Positions 7,985 to 17,072 of a DNA stretch of 35,624 bases are shown here, one piece after another. Made by a program: the position numbers and the translations under genes. The notes beneath the pieces are model-generated. The model saw nothing but the letters and a program-made list of their open reading frames with translations. It had not been told where the DNA came from and ran no database searches. The stretch is from assembly GCA_016840065.1 (NCBI GenBank), contig JAEOTB010000091.1, positions 82,609-118,232 on the forward strand. The letters are read 5' to 3'. The first letter of the stretch is position 1. Each line of letters begins with the position of its first letter. This stretch comes from Candidatus Hermodarchaeota archaeon (lineage in GTDB: Archaea > Asgardarchaeota > Hermodarchaeia > Hermodarchaeales > Hermodarchaeaceae).

Positions 7985-9406
7985 TTATTCATCGAAGTTT
8001 TGATGAACCTGCACAGTTTCGCCAAGATGATTCAGGACCTCAATCCGCATCGCTATTTGTCCATTAACCGAGTGCACAGCACAACTGAGGCACGGATCGT
8101 AGGCCCTTACGACCATCTCTATGTTAGAGTAGATGATTGGGTTCACTACGCCGTTTTTAATGAGGCGGCGAGCCATGTTCAAGACGCCTTGGTCCATACC
8201 ACCGTTGTTGCCGACGGTGGAGACGATGAGGTTTACGTTGGTGAGAATGCCTTCGTCATTAGCCGTGTAGTGGTGGATGAGTGTGCCCCGCGGGGCCTCG
8301 ATGACACCGACGCCTTGACCTCCACGAACTTCGAATTCCTGCATGATATTATCGGAGGTAATTTCGCTGTCGTTGAGAAGTTGGGTGCCGCGTTCGATGC
8401 TATAGAGGATTTCGACCATTCTGGCCCAATGGTAGAGGAAGGTGTGGTTCATAGTTTTACCAAATTGAGCGCGCATCTTCTCCAGTTCCTCACGGGCTAG
8501 AGGTGTGGTAATCGAGTCAGCGACGTTGAGACGAGCAAGCGGACCAACTCGATACATTCCACCAGGCCAGCCTCGAGGTCTATAGAAGGGGAATTTAAGA
8601 TAGGAATAATCAGTAACGTGTTCTCCGATGTGTTTCAGGTAGTCTTTCACAGGAAACTCGGCAAGGCGTGTACCGTCATGGTCAACTAATCGGAGGGGAC
8701 CGTTGTAGAGCTCGAGGTTCCCTTTGGTCACGAGACCCAGATAGCCTGACTGGAGTTCGTCTAGGAGTTCAACCTTTCCTAGAAGAGGCGCCACAACTGG
8801 GAGAAGTTCCGTGGCGAGTCCATGCGCTTCTTGCATTTGTTGGAGGAGATCGCCGCGAACGTCTTCGCTGAGAGGTTTTGATATGCCTCCTGGCTGGGCA
8901 GTAACAGGATGAATAGCCCTACCGCCAACAGCTTGAATTGTATTCTGACCTATTTGGCGGAGGCGGATAACCTTCTTCACTAGTTCTGGATTCTGCTTGA
9001 GTAGTGTTACCACATGACGGGTTTCAGGACCCGTATCAGGGAGTAGAAGGTCTGGTGCTGCAAGATAGAAAAAGTGAAGCACATGACTATGCAGAATCTG
9101 ACCCATATGCATGAGTTCACGCAAGAGCTTGGCAGGCCTTGGCGGGTCAAGACCGTACAAAGCATCGGCAGCGTGAGCTGAAGCAAGATGATGGGAAACA
9201 GGACATATACCACACATACGCGTGGCTATACGCTGAGCTTCCTCGACAGGTCTTCCGGTCATGAACTTTTCAAAGCCCCGGACATCCATCACATGGAAGT
9301 GAGCGTCAGCGACTTCGCCTTTGGCGTCAAGTTGGATAGTGATAGCGCCGTGGCCTTCTACGCGGGAAACTGGGTGGATTTTGATTGTTTTGCCTTTTTC
9401 GGTCAT
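7985..9406 (-). CDS. mvhA: F420-non-reducing [NiFe] hydrogenase large subunit
   Basis: This is the catalytic subunit that splits or forms H2 at a Ni-Fe site. Both pairs of metal-binding cysteines are present: RMCGICPVSHH near residue 65 and DPCLSCAVH near the C-terminus. The N-terminal RVEGHGAI signature is also present. After the histidine of DPCLSCAVH there are 28 more residues, expected to be removed by a maturation endopeptidase after nickel insertion; no such protease gene is in the window. ATG at 9406 overlaps the mvhG stop by 4 nt (ATGA), with AAGGAGG upstream. It is the last gene of the hdr-kor-mvh operon. In known systems MvhADG passes electrons from H2 to HdrABC. Confidence 0.96.
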   Translation of the reverse strand: MTEKGKTIKIHPVSRVEGHGAITIQLDAKGEVADAHFHVMDVRGFEKFMTGRPVEEAQRIATRMCGICPVSHHLASAHAADALYGLDPPRPAKLLRELMHMGQILHSHVLHFFYLAAPDLLLPDTGPETRHVVTLLKQNPELVKKVIRLRQIGQNTIQAVGGRAIHPVTAQPGGISKPLSEDVRGDLLQQMQEAHGLATELLPVVAPLLGKVELLDELQSGYLGLVTKGNLELYNGPLRLVDHDGTRLAEFPVKDYLKHIGEHVTDYSYLKFPFYRPRGWPGGMYRVGPLARLNVADSITTPLAREELEKMRAQFGKTMNHTFLYHWARMVEILYSIERGTQLLNDSEITSDNIMQEFEVRGGQGVGVIEAPRGTLIHHYTANDEGILTNVNLIVSTVGNNGGMDQGVLNMARRLIKNGVVNPIIYSNIEMVVRAYDPCLSCAVHSVNGQIAMRIEVLNHLGETVQVHQNFDE

Positions 9407-10338
9407 GTTTTTGCAGCCTCCTTGGGTTTGGCTGTTGCAAGGTGAAGGGCTTTTTTGAAGGTGGAAGTAGCGAAGGTGAACCTGAGGTAAGTGCCGACGA
9501 TATCGGGGATTTCCTTGGCGGTTTGGTCAGGTGGAGCTTCTTTGAAGTCTTTAGTGGTGATGGAGCCGATTGCACCAATCATCTTAGCGGCCTGGTCGTC
9601 AACAGCTTCGGTGGGACCAAAGCAGCCGCGGCAGGGTGCGAGGGCGGTTGGGCAGCGGGCCTCACAGCCACTCTGTGTTGCGGGTCCCATGCATTGGAAG
9701 CCTTGTTCGAGGACACAGCGTTCAGGATCGATGCGTTTTGTGCCCCATCGGTAAAAGTGGGTGACGTTCTTCTCTTCTTTGTGAAGGGGGCATTCGTCAC
9801 AAACGGTTTTAGGTTCGAGTTTGAATTCTCTGCCCTCAAGTAGACACGTGACGAGTTCGGCGATGAGTTTGGGCGGTGGCGGACATCCAGGGAGTACATA
9901 GTCCACCTTGACATAATCGCTGAGAGGATGAAGTTCAGGGAGCATTGGTGGGACGACCTTGTGTGGGATGACACCATCTGGATTGACCGTGCTCTTGGTG
10001 TCGATGTAGACTTCCTGCAGGATTTCCTCTTTGGTGTGGAGGTTTGCTAGACCAGGGATCCCGCCGAATGCAGCGCAAGCTCCAAAAGCGACAAGGACTG
10101 TGGAGCGTTCACGCATCTTTTGGAGGAGTTCCACTTGTTCTTCATTGCGTACTGCGCCTGAGACAAAACCTACGGTGACGCCTTCTTTGGGTGGTTCACG
10201 GAAATCCATTAAGACCTGAATGTACTTGAGATCGATTGCGTCAAGTACACCAACTAGTGCTTCATGGAGATCCAGAATTGCGATTTCGCATCCTGAGCAG
10301 ATGCTCAATGTTTCTACTGCAAGGCTTGGTTTTGTCAT
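9403..10338 (-). CDS. mvhG: F420-non-reducing hydrogenase small (Fe-S) subunit
   Basis: This subunit wires the Ni-Fe site to MvhD through iron-sulfur clusters. SICSGCEIAIL near residue 12 gives the first two proximal-cluster cysteines. AFGACAAFGGIPG (about 108-120) and VLPGCPPPPKLI (about 168) complete the set. Cysteine-rich segments CDECPLHKEE and CRGCFGP support additional clusters. At 311 residues it fits the soluble Mvh type; no signal peptide or membrane anchor is seen, so the enzyme is cytoplasmic. It starts directly after the mvhD stop with GGAGG upstream and overlaps mvhA by 4 nt. Confidence 0.95.
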   Translation of the reverse strand: MTKPSLAVETLSICSGCEIAILDLHEALVGVLDAIDLKYIQVLMDFREPPKEGVTVGFVSGAVRNEEQVELLQKMRERSTVLVAFGACAAFGGIPGLANLHTKEEILQEVYIDTKSTVNPDGVIPHKVVPPMLPELHPLSDYVKVDYVLPGCPPPPKLIAELVTCLLEGREFKLEPKTVCDECPLHKEEKNVTHFYRWGTKRIDPERCVLEQGFQCMGPATQSGCEARCPTALAPCRGCFGPTEAVDDQAAKMIGAIGSITTKDFKEAPPDQTAKEIPDIVGTYLRFTFATSTFKKALHLATAKPKEAAKT

Positions 10339-10339
10339 T

Positions 10340-10765
10340 TTACTCAGGTCCTCCGTTGAAGAGCGGGTTGGGCCCTAATGTCTTTATCTCTTTTACGAAT
10401 GACTTCATGGTCTCTGCGAATTTGGCGCCTTCAGCCGCTGAGACATATGCAAGACGAAGTCTTTCTGGTTCTATGTTCATCGCCTTAAGATACTCCTTAA
10501 GGAGTGCAACACGCCTAGCCGTTTGGTAGTTGCCTGTTAAGTAATGACAATCTCCAGGATGGCAGCCCGCGATGAGGACACCGTCTGCTTTGAGTTTCAG
10601 TGCCCGTAGAACGAAGATTGGATCCACGCGGCCGCTACAGTTCACTCGAATAATCCGAGCATTGGGTGGATACTGCATGCGTGAGGTCCCTGCCATGTCT
10701 GCACCTGCGTAGGAGCACCAGCGACAAGCAAAGGCTACGATTTTCGGTTCGAAGGATTTACCCAT
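10340..10765 (-). CDS. mvhD: Hydrogenase electron-transfer subunit MvhD
   Basis: MvhD carries a [2Fe-2S] cluster and links hydrogenase to HdrA. The family pattern is clear: VAFACRWCSYAGADMAG at the N-terminus, RVNCSGRVDP near residue 45, and GCHPGDCHYLTGN near residue 75. Length (141 residues) is usual. It lies between hdrA and mvhG with 1-2 nt gaps, as in operons where MvhADG docks on HdrABC. The N-terminal region is sometimes fused to HdrA in other organisms, but here it is separate. Confidence 0.95.
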   Translation of the reverse strand: MGKSFEPKIVAFACRWCSYAGADMAGTSRMQYPPNARIIRVNCSGRVDPIFVLRALKLKADGVLIAGCHPGDCHYLTGNYQTARRVALLKEYLKAMNIEPERLRLAYVSAAEGAKFAETMKSFVKEIKTLGPNPLFNGGPE

Positions 10766-10767
10766 GT

Positions 10768-12744
10768 TTATTTCGCCTCCTGAAAGAGGGCTTCAAGTTG
10801 AGCCAGTATCTGTTCAATCGTGAAGTGTTGAGGAGATATAGCGTTATTAGGACAGGCTGCAGCACATGTACCGCATCCTTTGCAGGCCTCTTCGGTTACT
10901 TGAGCGCTGTTATCGACGACATTGACAGCACTGTATGGACAGGAAGCTTCACAGCAACCACAACCCGCACAGAGATCCTCGTCCACAATGGCCGCATATG
11001 GTTGGAGCATTACTTTACCAGCAGCCAGCATTGCCAGAGCGCTTGCGGCTGCACCTTTGGCCTGCGCAACAGAATCAGGAATGTCTTTGGGCCCTTGAGC
11101 TGCACCGGCGATGAAAATCCCGTCTGTGTTTGTGTCAACTGGGCGTAGCTTAGGATGGGCTTCTAGGAGGAAACCGTCAGCACTCCGCTGAATTCCTATC
11201 GCCCGAGTTACTTTCTCAGCATCACTAAACACTTCTAGACCACAGGATAATACGACCATATCTGCTTCCATTTCGATGGGCTGGGCGAGAAGTGTATCTT
11301 CTGCACGAACTACTAGTCTATCTGATTCGAAGGAGTGGCGGATTTCAGAGACACGACCCCTAACGAAACCGACCCCGTAATCCCTCGCGCTTGACTCGTA
11401 GAACTCTTCATACCCCTTACCAAAGGCACGCAAATCAATGTAAAAGATGGTAACTTCAATATCCGGGTATTTCTCCCTGATCTGGCGTGCTTGCTTAAGC
11501 GCCGCCATACAGCAAACCCTTGAGCAGTAGGGATTGTGGCGTTCACTGCGAGAACCCACACACTGTACATACGCGATGCGCTTCGGCTTCTCCATAGTGG
11601 AGGGACGGACTATTTTTCCTTCAGTGGCACCCGCAGCGCTAAGCATCCGCTCCATCTCCAAGTTAGTCATAACATCTGGGTAAAGTCCGTAACCATACTC
11701 GAGCACACGTCGACCATCGAACAACTGGAAACCGGTGGCGACTATGATTGCACCCACTTCCAGCTCTAGAATCTCTGTTTCCATCTCGTAATCAATCGCT
11801 TCTGCCTCACACTTCTCCTTGCACTTACCGCACGCAATCGGGGTCATACCAAGGCAGTGTTCAGTGTCGATGACGTAGGCGTTTGGTACAGCTTGAGCGA
11901 ATGGGATGTAGATTGCCTTCCTCCAGCTAAGCCCAGCATTGAATTCATCCGGTACATTGACTGGGCATACTTCCACACAATCATCACAGCTAGTGCACTT
12001 GTCCTCAATCACGTAACGTGGTCTCCGCTCTACCTTCACAGTAAAATTGCCCACGTAGCCCTGCACCTCCTGAACCTCGCTACAGGTCAGAAGCTCAATG
12101 TTAGGGTGCTGACCGACTAGGCTCATTTTTGGCGTCAAAATACAACTGCTGCAGTCTAGTGTTGGGAAGGTCTTGTCGAGCTTTGCCATATGACCGCCGA
12201 TGCTGGGTTCCTTCTCGACGAGATACACTTTGTATCCTGCGTCGGCTACATCAAGGGCGGCTTGGATACCAGATATGCCAGCTCCAACCACAAGTACACT
12301 CGGATTCACTGGGGATTCTCTCTGCTCGAGAGGCTGCAACTCTGATGCACGGGCTACCGCCATCCGAACAAGATCTTTAGCTTTGTCAAGGGCGGCGGCT
12401 TCTTCGCCGCTGTGAACCCATGAGCAGTGTTCGCGGATGTTAGCCATATCGAAATAATATACGTTTACGCCCATACTTTCTAGTACCCTGCGAAAGGTTG
12501 TCTCATGTAGAGTTGGACTGCAAGCAGCGACAACGACACGATTCAACCCTGCTTCCCGGATTTTCTCACGAATGAGATCCTGACCAGGGTCTGAGCACAT
12601 AAAACGATATTCCGTTGCGACAACGACATGGGGTAGTGTCTTTGTATATTCGAGCAGTTTAGGGATATCAATGACACCTGCAATGTTAGACCCACAATGA
12701 CAGATGAAGACACCAATTTTAGGCTGTTTTTCTGATTCCGCCAT
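10768..12744 (-). CDS. hdrA: Heterodisulfide reductase subunit A (FAD, Fe-S)
   Basis: HdrA is the flavin electron-bifurcating subunit. An N-terminal cysteine segment (GVFICHCGSNI) is followed by the FAD-binding dinucleotide fold SVLVVGAGISGIQAALD near residue 150. LDCSSCILTPKM follows, with cysteine rather than selenocysteine at the characteristic position. A ferredoxin-like insert (CTSCDDCVEVCP) lies near residue 240. Two [4Fe-4S] motifs are at the C-terminus (CAGCGCCEASCP and CKGCGTCAAACP). At 658 residues it has the length of methanogen HdrA. Separation from hdrBC by kor genes suggests HdrA sits between the oxoacid oxidoreductase and the hydrogenase; the terminal acceptor is unknown because the window shows no methanogenesis genes. 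Confidence 0.95.
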   Translation of the reverse strand: MAESEKQPKIGVFICHCGSNIAGVIDIPKLLEYTKTLPHVVVATEYRFMCSDPGQDLIREKIREAGLNRVVVAACSPTLHETTFRRVLESMGVNVYYFDMANIREHCSWVHSGEEAAALDKAKDLVRMAVARASELQPLEQRESPVNPSVLVVGAGISGIQAALDVADAGYKVYLVEKEPSIGGHMAKLDKTFPTLDCSSCILTPKMSLVGQHPNIELLTCSEVQEVQGYVGNFTVKVERRPRYVIEDKCTSCDDCVEVCPVNVPDEFNAGLSWRKAIYIPFAQAVPNAYVIDTEHCLGMTPIACGKCKEKCEAEAIDYEMETEILELEVGAIIVATGFQLFDGRRVLEYGYGLYPDVMTNLEMERMLSAAGATEGKIVRPSTMEKPKRIAYVQCVGSRSERHNPYCSRVCCMAALKQARQIREKYPDIEVTIFYIDLRAFGKGYEEFYESSARDYGVGFVRGRVSEIRHSFESDRLVVRAEDTLLAQPIEMEADMVVLSCGLEVFSDAEKVTRAIGIQRSADGFLLEAHPKLRPVDTNTDGIFIAGAAQGPKDIPDSVAQAKGAAASALAMLAAGKVMLQPYAAIVDEDLCAGCGCCEASCPYSAVNVVDNSAQVTEEACKGCGTCAAACPNNAISPQHFTIEQILAQLEALFQEAK

Positions 12745-12759
12745 AATGATTGCACACTC

Positions 12760-13317
12760 CTACCTTTTTTCCTGTTTTAGCGCCTCTTGCCCGAGCCTCA
12801 CACCTTCGTCGAAGGCTCGACGGTTAAGTTCAACAAAACGCGGAAACGCCTTCGCAATAGCCTTCCGCATAGCATCCGCGCTAACCACCTTGGAGATGGC
12901 AGTGAACGCACCCAGCATCACTACATTGGTTACCAGCGCGTTCTTCAGTACCTCACGGGCTGTTGCTGCGGCCGGTATACGGAATATCCGCACCTTCTGT
13001 TTAATTTCTCCCGCTTTAACTAGGTCTGAATCAATAATCGCAATACCCCCCTCCTTCAAATCCGGACTATACTTCACAAAGGCTTCAGTCGATAAAGCCA
13101 CGAGAATATCAGGAGCAAGCACCAAAGGATAGTCGATCTGCGTATCCGAAATGACAATCTCTGATTTACAGGCACTCCCCCGAGATTCCGGTCCGTACGA
13201 TTGAGTCGAAACGGCTTCTTTGCCGCCATAAATCGAGGCTGCCTCACCAAGAATAACGCCACTCTTTACTATTCCTTGTCCTCCGAGGCCACCGAGACGG
13301 ATTTCAATTCGAGTCAT
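12760..13317 (-). CDS. korC: 2-oxoacid:ferredoxin oxidoreductase gamma subunit
   Basis: This gamma-type subunit begins with the family motif RLGGLGGQGIVKSGVILGEA, followed by VSTQSYGPESRGSACKSEIVIS near residue 38. In the 2-oxoacid:ferredoxin oxidoreductase family this chain helps bind coenzyme A and close the active site with the alpha subunit. Length (185 residues) is normal. The ATG at 13317 follows a strong GAGGTGAT SD. It is translated after korB with a 9-nt gap, and hdrA follows 15 nt later, making it the junction between kor and hdr-mvh genes. Confidence 0.93.
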   Translation of the reverse strand: MTRIEIRLGGLGGQGIVKSGVILGEAASIYGGKEAVSTQSYGPESRGSACKSEIVISDTQIDYPLVLAPDILVALSTEAFVKYSPDLKEGGIAIIDSDLVKAGEIKQKVRIFRIPAAATAREVLKNALVTNVVMLGAFTAISKVVSADAMRKAIAKAFPRFVELNRRAFDEGVRLGQEALKQEKR

Positions 13318-13326
13318 TTTATCATA

Positions 13327-14178
13327 TCACCTCTTCTGCAAGCGGGCCTCCAGTTCGGCGAGCCGCTGAGTGAACTCGGGCTTCTCCTCATCTACAAACT
13401 CGCCACACACAATCCGAGAACTGTAATCTATTTCAGCCTTCATAGGGTCAGAAAAGTTCCGGATTACGCTGATTTCCTTGTACAGCTTCAAGGTATCAAG
13501 ACCCGTCCCAAGCCGGTTGTACCTCTCATAAAGCGTGGGACACGGCGCAATAGCTTCGATAAAAGAGAAGCCATCCTTCTGAAGAGCCTTCTCAATAGAC
13601 TTTGTCAAACGCCGCGCATGTAAAACCGTCCAACGAGCAATGTAGACTGCACCAGCAGAAGCCGCAAGACTCACCAGATTAAACGGATTCTCTATGTTGC
13701 CGTAGCGAGTCGTGCTAGTAATAGCACCAGTTGGAGAAGTAGGACCCTGTTGGCCGCCAGTCATTCCATAAAGAAAGTTGTTGACGCAGAGGACTAACAT
13801 GTCGACATTGCGGCGTGCCGCGTGTAAGAAATGATTTCCCCCAATCGCGAATAAGTCGCCGTCACCACTTATGACCACAGGCTTGAGTTCTGGGTTGGCT
13901 ACTTTTACACCAGTCGCAAACGCGATAGGTCGGCCGTGAGTGGTGTGAAAGCCATCAGCCTCGAAGTAGCCGCTTGCTCTTCCTGTGCATCCGATGCCGC
14001 TGACTATTGTTACTTTGTCCATGTCGTACTGTAGGTTGTCGAGCGCGGTCGCGAAGGCTGTGAGAACAATACCTATTCCGCAGGCAGGGCAGTAGATATG
14101 GGGTATGCGGTCTTTCCTGACATACTTTGTGATTGGGTGCTCTTCCTGGGTGGCTTTGGGCCGGGTTGTGGTGGTCAT
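13327..14178 (-). CDS. korB: 2-oxoacid:ferredoxin oxidoreductase beta subunit (TPP-binding)
   Basis: This subunit binds thiamine diphosphate. CPACGIGIVL near residue 30, the SGIGCTGRASGYF segment, the TPP-Mg motif GDGDLFAIGGNH and NNFLYGMTGGQQGPTSP are all present. It lacks a C-terminal ferredoxin domain because KorD is encoded separately. I chose ATG at 14178 because AGGAGGCG lies about 8 nt upstream and the start overlaps the korA stop (ATGA); the open frame extends to 14235 but that region is the end of korA. The KorABCD set is most like 2-oxoglutarate oxidoreductase, though branched-chain or other 2-oxoacids cannot be excluded. Confidence 0.94.
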   Translation of the reverse strand: MTTTTRPKATQEEHPITKYVRKDRIPHIYCPACGIGIVLTAFATALDNLQYDMDKVTIVSGIGCTGRASGYFEADGFHTTHGRPIAFATGVKVANPELKPVVISGDGDLFAIGGNHFLHAARRNVDMLVLCVNNFLYGMTGGQQGPTSPTGAITSTTRYGNIENPFNLVSLAASAGAVYIARWTVLHARRLTKSIEKALQKDGFSFIEAIAPCPTLYERYNRLGTGLDTLKLYKEISVIRNFSDPMKAEIDYSSRIVCGEFVDEEKPEFTQRLAELEARLQKR

Positions 14179-15326
14179 TGGATTCGCCTCCTGATTTCTT
14201 TGAGGAGTTGGGACGGTGTGTGGGGGACGCCGCATGGTCGAGGGATGAAGTGAACGGGGATTTCTCCTCGGATGTGTCGTTCAACCTCGTAGACCAGTTG
14301 ACCGTAGTTGAGTTCGGCTACGATGACTTGTTTGGCGTTGGATGCGGCTTTCTTCAGTTGCTTGCTTGGGAATGGCCAGATTGTTATGGGACGGAATAGG
14401 CCTACCTTCAGTCCTTCAGCTCTGGCATCCTTTACGGCGCGCATGGCGCTTCGTGCTTCGCCGCCGTATGCTAGGAGGAGGACTTCTGCGTCTTCGGTTT
14501 CGTAAGTGTCGGCTTGTGTGATTTTGTCTGCATTCTTCCGGATTTTATCACATAGCCGAGGAATGAGCTCGAGTTGACACTCTGGCGTCATAACTGGATA
14601 GCCTCGTTCATCATGAGTCAATCCTGTCGCGTAGAAGTGATACCCTTCACCAAAACAAGCCATAGGAGGCACCAAGTCCTCGTCAGCCTTGAAGGGAAGA
14701 TACTCCTCTTTGGGGACAGTGGGTTTCTTCCGATGCGCAATAACGATCTCGTCTTCAGGAGGGATGACGAGCCGCTCATACATATGACCCACTATTTCGT
14801 CCGCGAGGAGGAAGACTGGTGTCCTGTAAGTTTCTGCAAGGTTGAAGCTCTGAATCGTAAAGTCGAACATCTCTTGGACGGACGAGGGGCACAGGGCGAT
14901 GATTTCGTAGTCTCCGTGGCTGCCCCACTTGGCCTGCATTATATCGCCTTGACTGGCTTCTGTGGGCTGCCCAGTGGAGGGTCCCCCGCGCATAACGTTT
15001 ACAATAACCATTGGCGCCTCAGTCATCGCAGCAAGACCAATGGTTTCGTTCATCAGACTAACGCCAGGACCAGAGGTGGCAGTCATCGACTTCAAACCAG
15101 TATAAGAAGCGCCGACAACGGCTGTGCAGGAGGCAATCTCGTCCTCCATCTGAATATATTTCCCGCCGATTCTAGGCATCCGGTATGCCATTCGTTCAGC
15201 GACTTCGGTTGCGGGTGTGATTGGATAGCCTGCGAAGAATCGGCAGCCTGCGGCAATGGCGCCTTCTGCTGCTGCTATATCGCCTTGGGTAAACATTTCT
15301 CCTGTGAGTACCGCCTTGCTAGCCAT
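14175..15326 (-). CDS. korA: 2-oxoacid:ferredoxin oxidoreductase alpha subunit
   Basis: This alpha subunit carries the substrate-binding pyrimidine domain: GDIAAAEGAIAAGCRFFAGY and PITPATEVAERMA near residue 20-45, the acidic MEDEIASCTAVVGAS segment, and MTATSGPGVSLMNETIGLA. A transketolase C-terminal domain follows. I chose ATG at 15326 because GGTGATC, a match to the archaeal 16S 3' end, sits 3-4 nt upstream; an in-frame GTG at 15335 overlaps the korD stop and is the alternative. It couples downstream to korB by a 4-nt overlap. Confidence 0.94.
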   Translation of the reverse strand: MASKAVLTGEMFTQGDIAAAEGAIAAGCRFFAGYPITPATEVAERMAYRMPRIGGKYIQMEDEIASCTAVVGASYTGLKSMTATSGPGVSLMNETIGLAAMTEAPMVIVNVMRGGPSTGQPTEASQGDIMQAKWGSHGDYEIIALCPSSVQEMFDFTIQSFNLAETYRTPVFLLADEIVGHMYERLVIPPEDEIVIAHRKKPTVPKEEYLPFKADEDLVPPMACFGEGYHFYATGLTHDERGYPVMTPECQLELIPRLCDKIRKNADKITQADTYETEDAEVLLLAYGGEARSAMRAVKDARAEGLKVGLFRPITIWPFPSKQLKKAASNAKQVIVAELNYGQLVYEVERHIRGEIPVHFIPRPCGVPHTPSQLLKEIRRRIQ

Positions 15327-15331
15327 TTTGA

Positions 15332-15610
15332 TCACCTTCTATCGGGATCTCGTTCTTTGACGAAGATAGCGAAGTCCGGGCATACTGCCTCGCAGAGTTT
15401 GCATCCGACACAGCGCTCAATCGCCTTTATCTTTGGTGGGTAGTGACCTTTGGCGTTGAAGGTATCGGATTGTTCCAGTACATCTCGTGGACAGAAGGTA
15501 TGACAGAAGGCACACCCTTTGCATACTTCTTCTAGGATGATGATATCCCAGGTTTGGACGGTTTCCTTCTCTTGGGTTATTGGTGTCCGTTCGGTTCTGC
15601 TTGTCATCAT
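15332..15610 (-). CDS. korD: 2-oxoacid:ferredoxin oxidoreductase delta subunit (2[4Fe-4S] ferredoxin)
   Basis: This 92-residue polyferredoxin has two complete [4Fe-4S] motifs: CKGCAFCHTFCP near residue 30 and CVGCKLCEAVCP near residue 67. It should carry electrons from KorAB to ferredoxin or directly to an Hdr partner. The start at 15610 overlaps the hdrB stop by 4 nt (ATGA), so kor translation is coupled to hdrB. This coupling is the best sequence evidence that Hdr and Kor are made in fixed proportion. Confidence 0.94.
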   Translation of the reverse strand: MMTSRTERTPITQEKETVQTWDIIILEEVCKGCAFCHTFCPRDVLEQSDTFNAKGHYPPKIKAIERCVGCKLCEAVCPDFAIFVKERDPDRR

Positions 15611-16500
15611 AGGCTCAACCCAATTTTTTCTAGAAAGGGTTCAACTGAAATGTAGTGCTTGTCCAGCCCCATCTCCTGCGGAGTGAATCCTTGGGCTAGT
15701 CCGAGCAGTTGAGTATAGTAAAGAACTGGAATCTGATAGTCAGTTCCGAATTCTTTGTTCACCTGAACTTGACCGATGTCAAATTGTAGGTGACAGAAAT
15801 TACATACATTGACAAGGCAATCAACCTTGGCTTGCTTTAGTACTTCTAGTTTCTCTCGAGTCATATCCAACGAGACTTTGAGCTCTGCGGACCGCAGTCC
15901 GCCACCTGCTCCGCAGCACATGTCTGCAAGCTTGTAATCGACCACTTCAGCTCCAGTAAGTTTCACTAGCTCGTCGACAATAGTGAATTCTTCAACTGTT
16001 CCCCATGGCCTGATGTCGCTGGGTTTCAACAGATGACAACCTAGGTGGATTGCGCATCGTGCGTTAATTGGTCGGGTGATGGTTTCCTCGATTCTTTCCA
16101 TTCCAATATCATTATAGAGAGCGTCAACGAGGTGTACCGCTCTAGAGGTCCCCTTTACCTTTCGCTTAATACCAGCTAGCATTTTATTGACCCGTTCTAG
16201 TGTAGCAGGGTCCTGGAGCTCATGAACACCTGCGATGAGTGTACCATAGCAGCCATTGCAAAGGATCAGCATATCATGCCCGTTCTCCTCAGCTATCGAA
16301 ATATTACGCGAGACAATCGCTAGCCATGTATCAATGTCGAAAGACCGCACGACTCCCGGTGCTGGACAGCAGGAGGCGCCTTTCATTTCTTCGATTTTGA
16401 TTCCTAGTTTTGGCGCGACTAGTCGGGTGGCTGCTTCGATTTGGGGTAGCCTGTTGGGAATCACGCATCCCAAGAATAGACTGTAGGTATGTTCCTCCAT
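15607..16500 (-). CDS. hdrB: Heterodisulfide reductase subunit B
   Basis: HdrB holds the site that reduces heterodisulfide-like substrates. Two CCG-type domains are visible: one with FLGCVIPNR, GASCCPAPG and LCNGCYGTL, and one with HLGCHLLKPS, ADMCCGAGGG and NVCNFCHLQFD. These cysteines match those binding the paired non-cubane [4Fe-4S] clusters of methanogen HdrB. Length (297 residues) is normal. It starts 2 nt after hdrC. With no visible coenzyme M or B genes, the physiological disulfide or other acceptor is open. Confidence 0.94.
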   Translation of the reverse strand: MEEHTYSLFLGCVIPNRLPQIEAATRLVAPKLGIKIEEMKGASCCPAPGVVRSFDIDTWLAIVSRNISIAEENGHDMLILCNGCYGTLIAGVHELQDPATLERVNKMLAGIKRKVKGTSRAVHLVDALYNDIGMERIEETITRPINARCAIHLGCHLLKPSDIRPWGTVEEFTIVDELVKLTGAEVVDYKLADMCCGAGGGLRSAELKVSLDMTREKLEVLKQAKVDCLVNVCNFCHLQFDIGQVQVNKEFGTDYQIPVLYYTQLLGLAQGFTPQEMGLDKHYISVEPFLEKIGLSL

Positions 16501-16501
16501 C

Positions 16502-17038
16502 TTATTCGTCTCCCTCGTACTCGACTAACTTGTTGAAGCCTGTTTTCTTAAGGAGTTTCTGTACTTCGCGTAATGCCTTCGGGTAGGAGTGAACGGTTGG
16601 TGGGATTGGAGAAAGTCCGAGGCTCTCCCGGAGCTTACTCCATTTCTCGTCGTCTATGGGAACCGCGTGACCGGTCTTTATGAACTTGTGCGATACCCCT
16701 CTATGCCCAGGTTGCATATACCCTGCCTGAACAGATAGATTCCGAAGGAAAATAATAGCGTCAGTGACTTCGATTTTTCTTGGACATCGTTCTTGGCAGG
16801 TACCACAAGTAGTACAAAGCCAAAGTGTGGGATCAGACAAGACTTCTTCGCGTAACCCCAGTAGCGCCCTTCGTATGAGCTGGCGAGTCCGATAGGCGGT
16901 GCGGCGACCCGCAGGGCATGTTGCGGTACATGTTCCGCATTGGATGCAGGCACGTATTCGGTCGTAGCCTGCTTCTGCCATTTCGTCCGCGAGTTTTTGG
17001 TTGAATTTATTCCCGTCGATGAGGCGGCGGTCAAGCAT
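16502..17038 (-). CDS. hdrC: Heterodisulfide reductase subunit C
   Basis: HdrC is the [4Fe-4S] relay between HdrA and HdrB. Two ferredoxin motifs are clear: CIQCGTCTATCPAGRR near residue 33 and CTTCGTCQERCPR near residue 77. The C-terminal part has the helical segment with GHRGVSHKF typical of the family. It is the first gene of the ten-gene minus-strand operon. A TATA-like TTTAAA and a palindrome lie upstream at 17073-17095. At 178 residues it is a normal soluble HdrC without membrane helices. Confidence 0.94.
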   Translation of the reverse strand: MLDRRLIDGNKFNQKLADEMAEAGYDRIRACIQCGTCTATCPAGRRTAYRTRQLIRRALLGLREEVLSDPTLWLCTTCGTCQERCPRKIEVTDAIIFLRNLSVQAGYMQPGHRGVSHKFIKTGHAVPIDDEKWSKLRESLGLSPIPPTVHSYPKALREVQKLLKKTGFNKLVEYEGDE

Positions 17039-17072
17039 TCTTATTTCACCTATGTCGAGCAGAATGGCGGCT

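Noticed and set aside
8000..8500. 166-codon plus-strand open frame opposite mvhA
   Set aside because: The minus strand here encodes the conserved C-terminal part of the hydrogenase large subunit, and the plus frame is a shadow of it.
14574..15443. Long plus-strand open frame (289 codons) opposite korA
   Set aside because: It is antisense to the complete, motif-bearing korA and ends in korD; the translation has no domain-like pattern.
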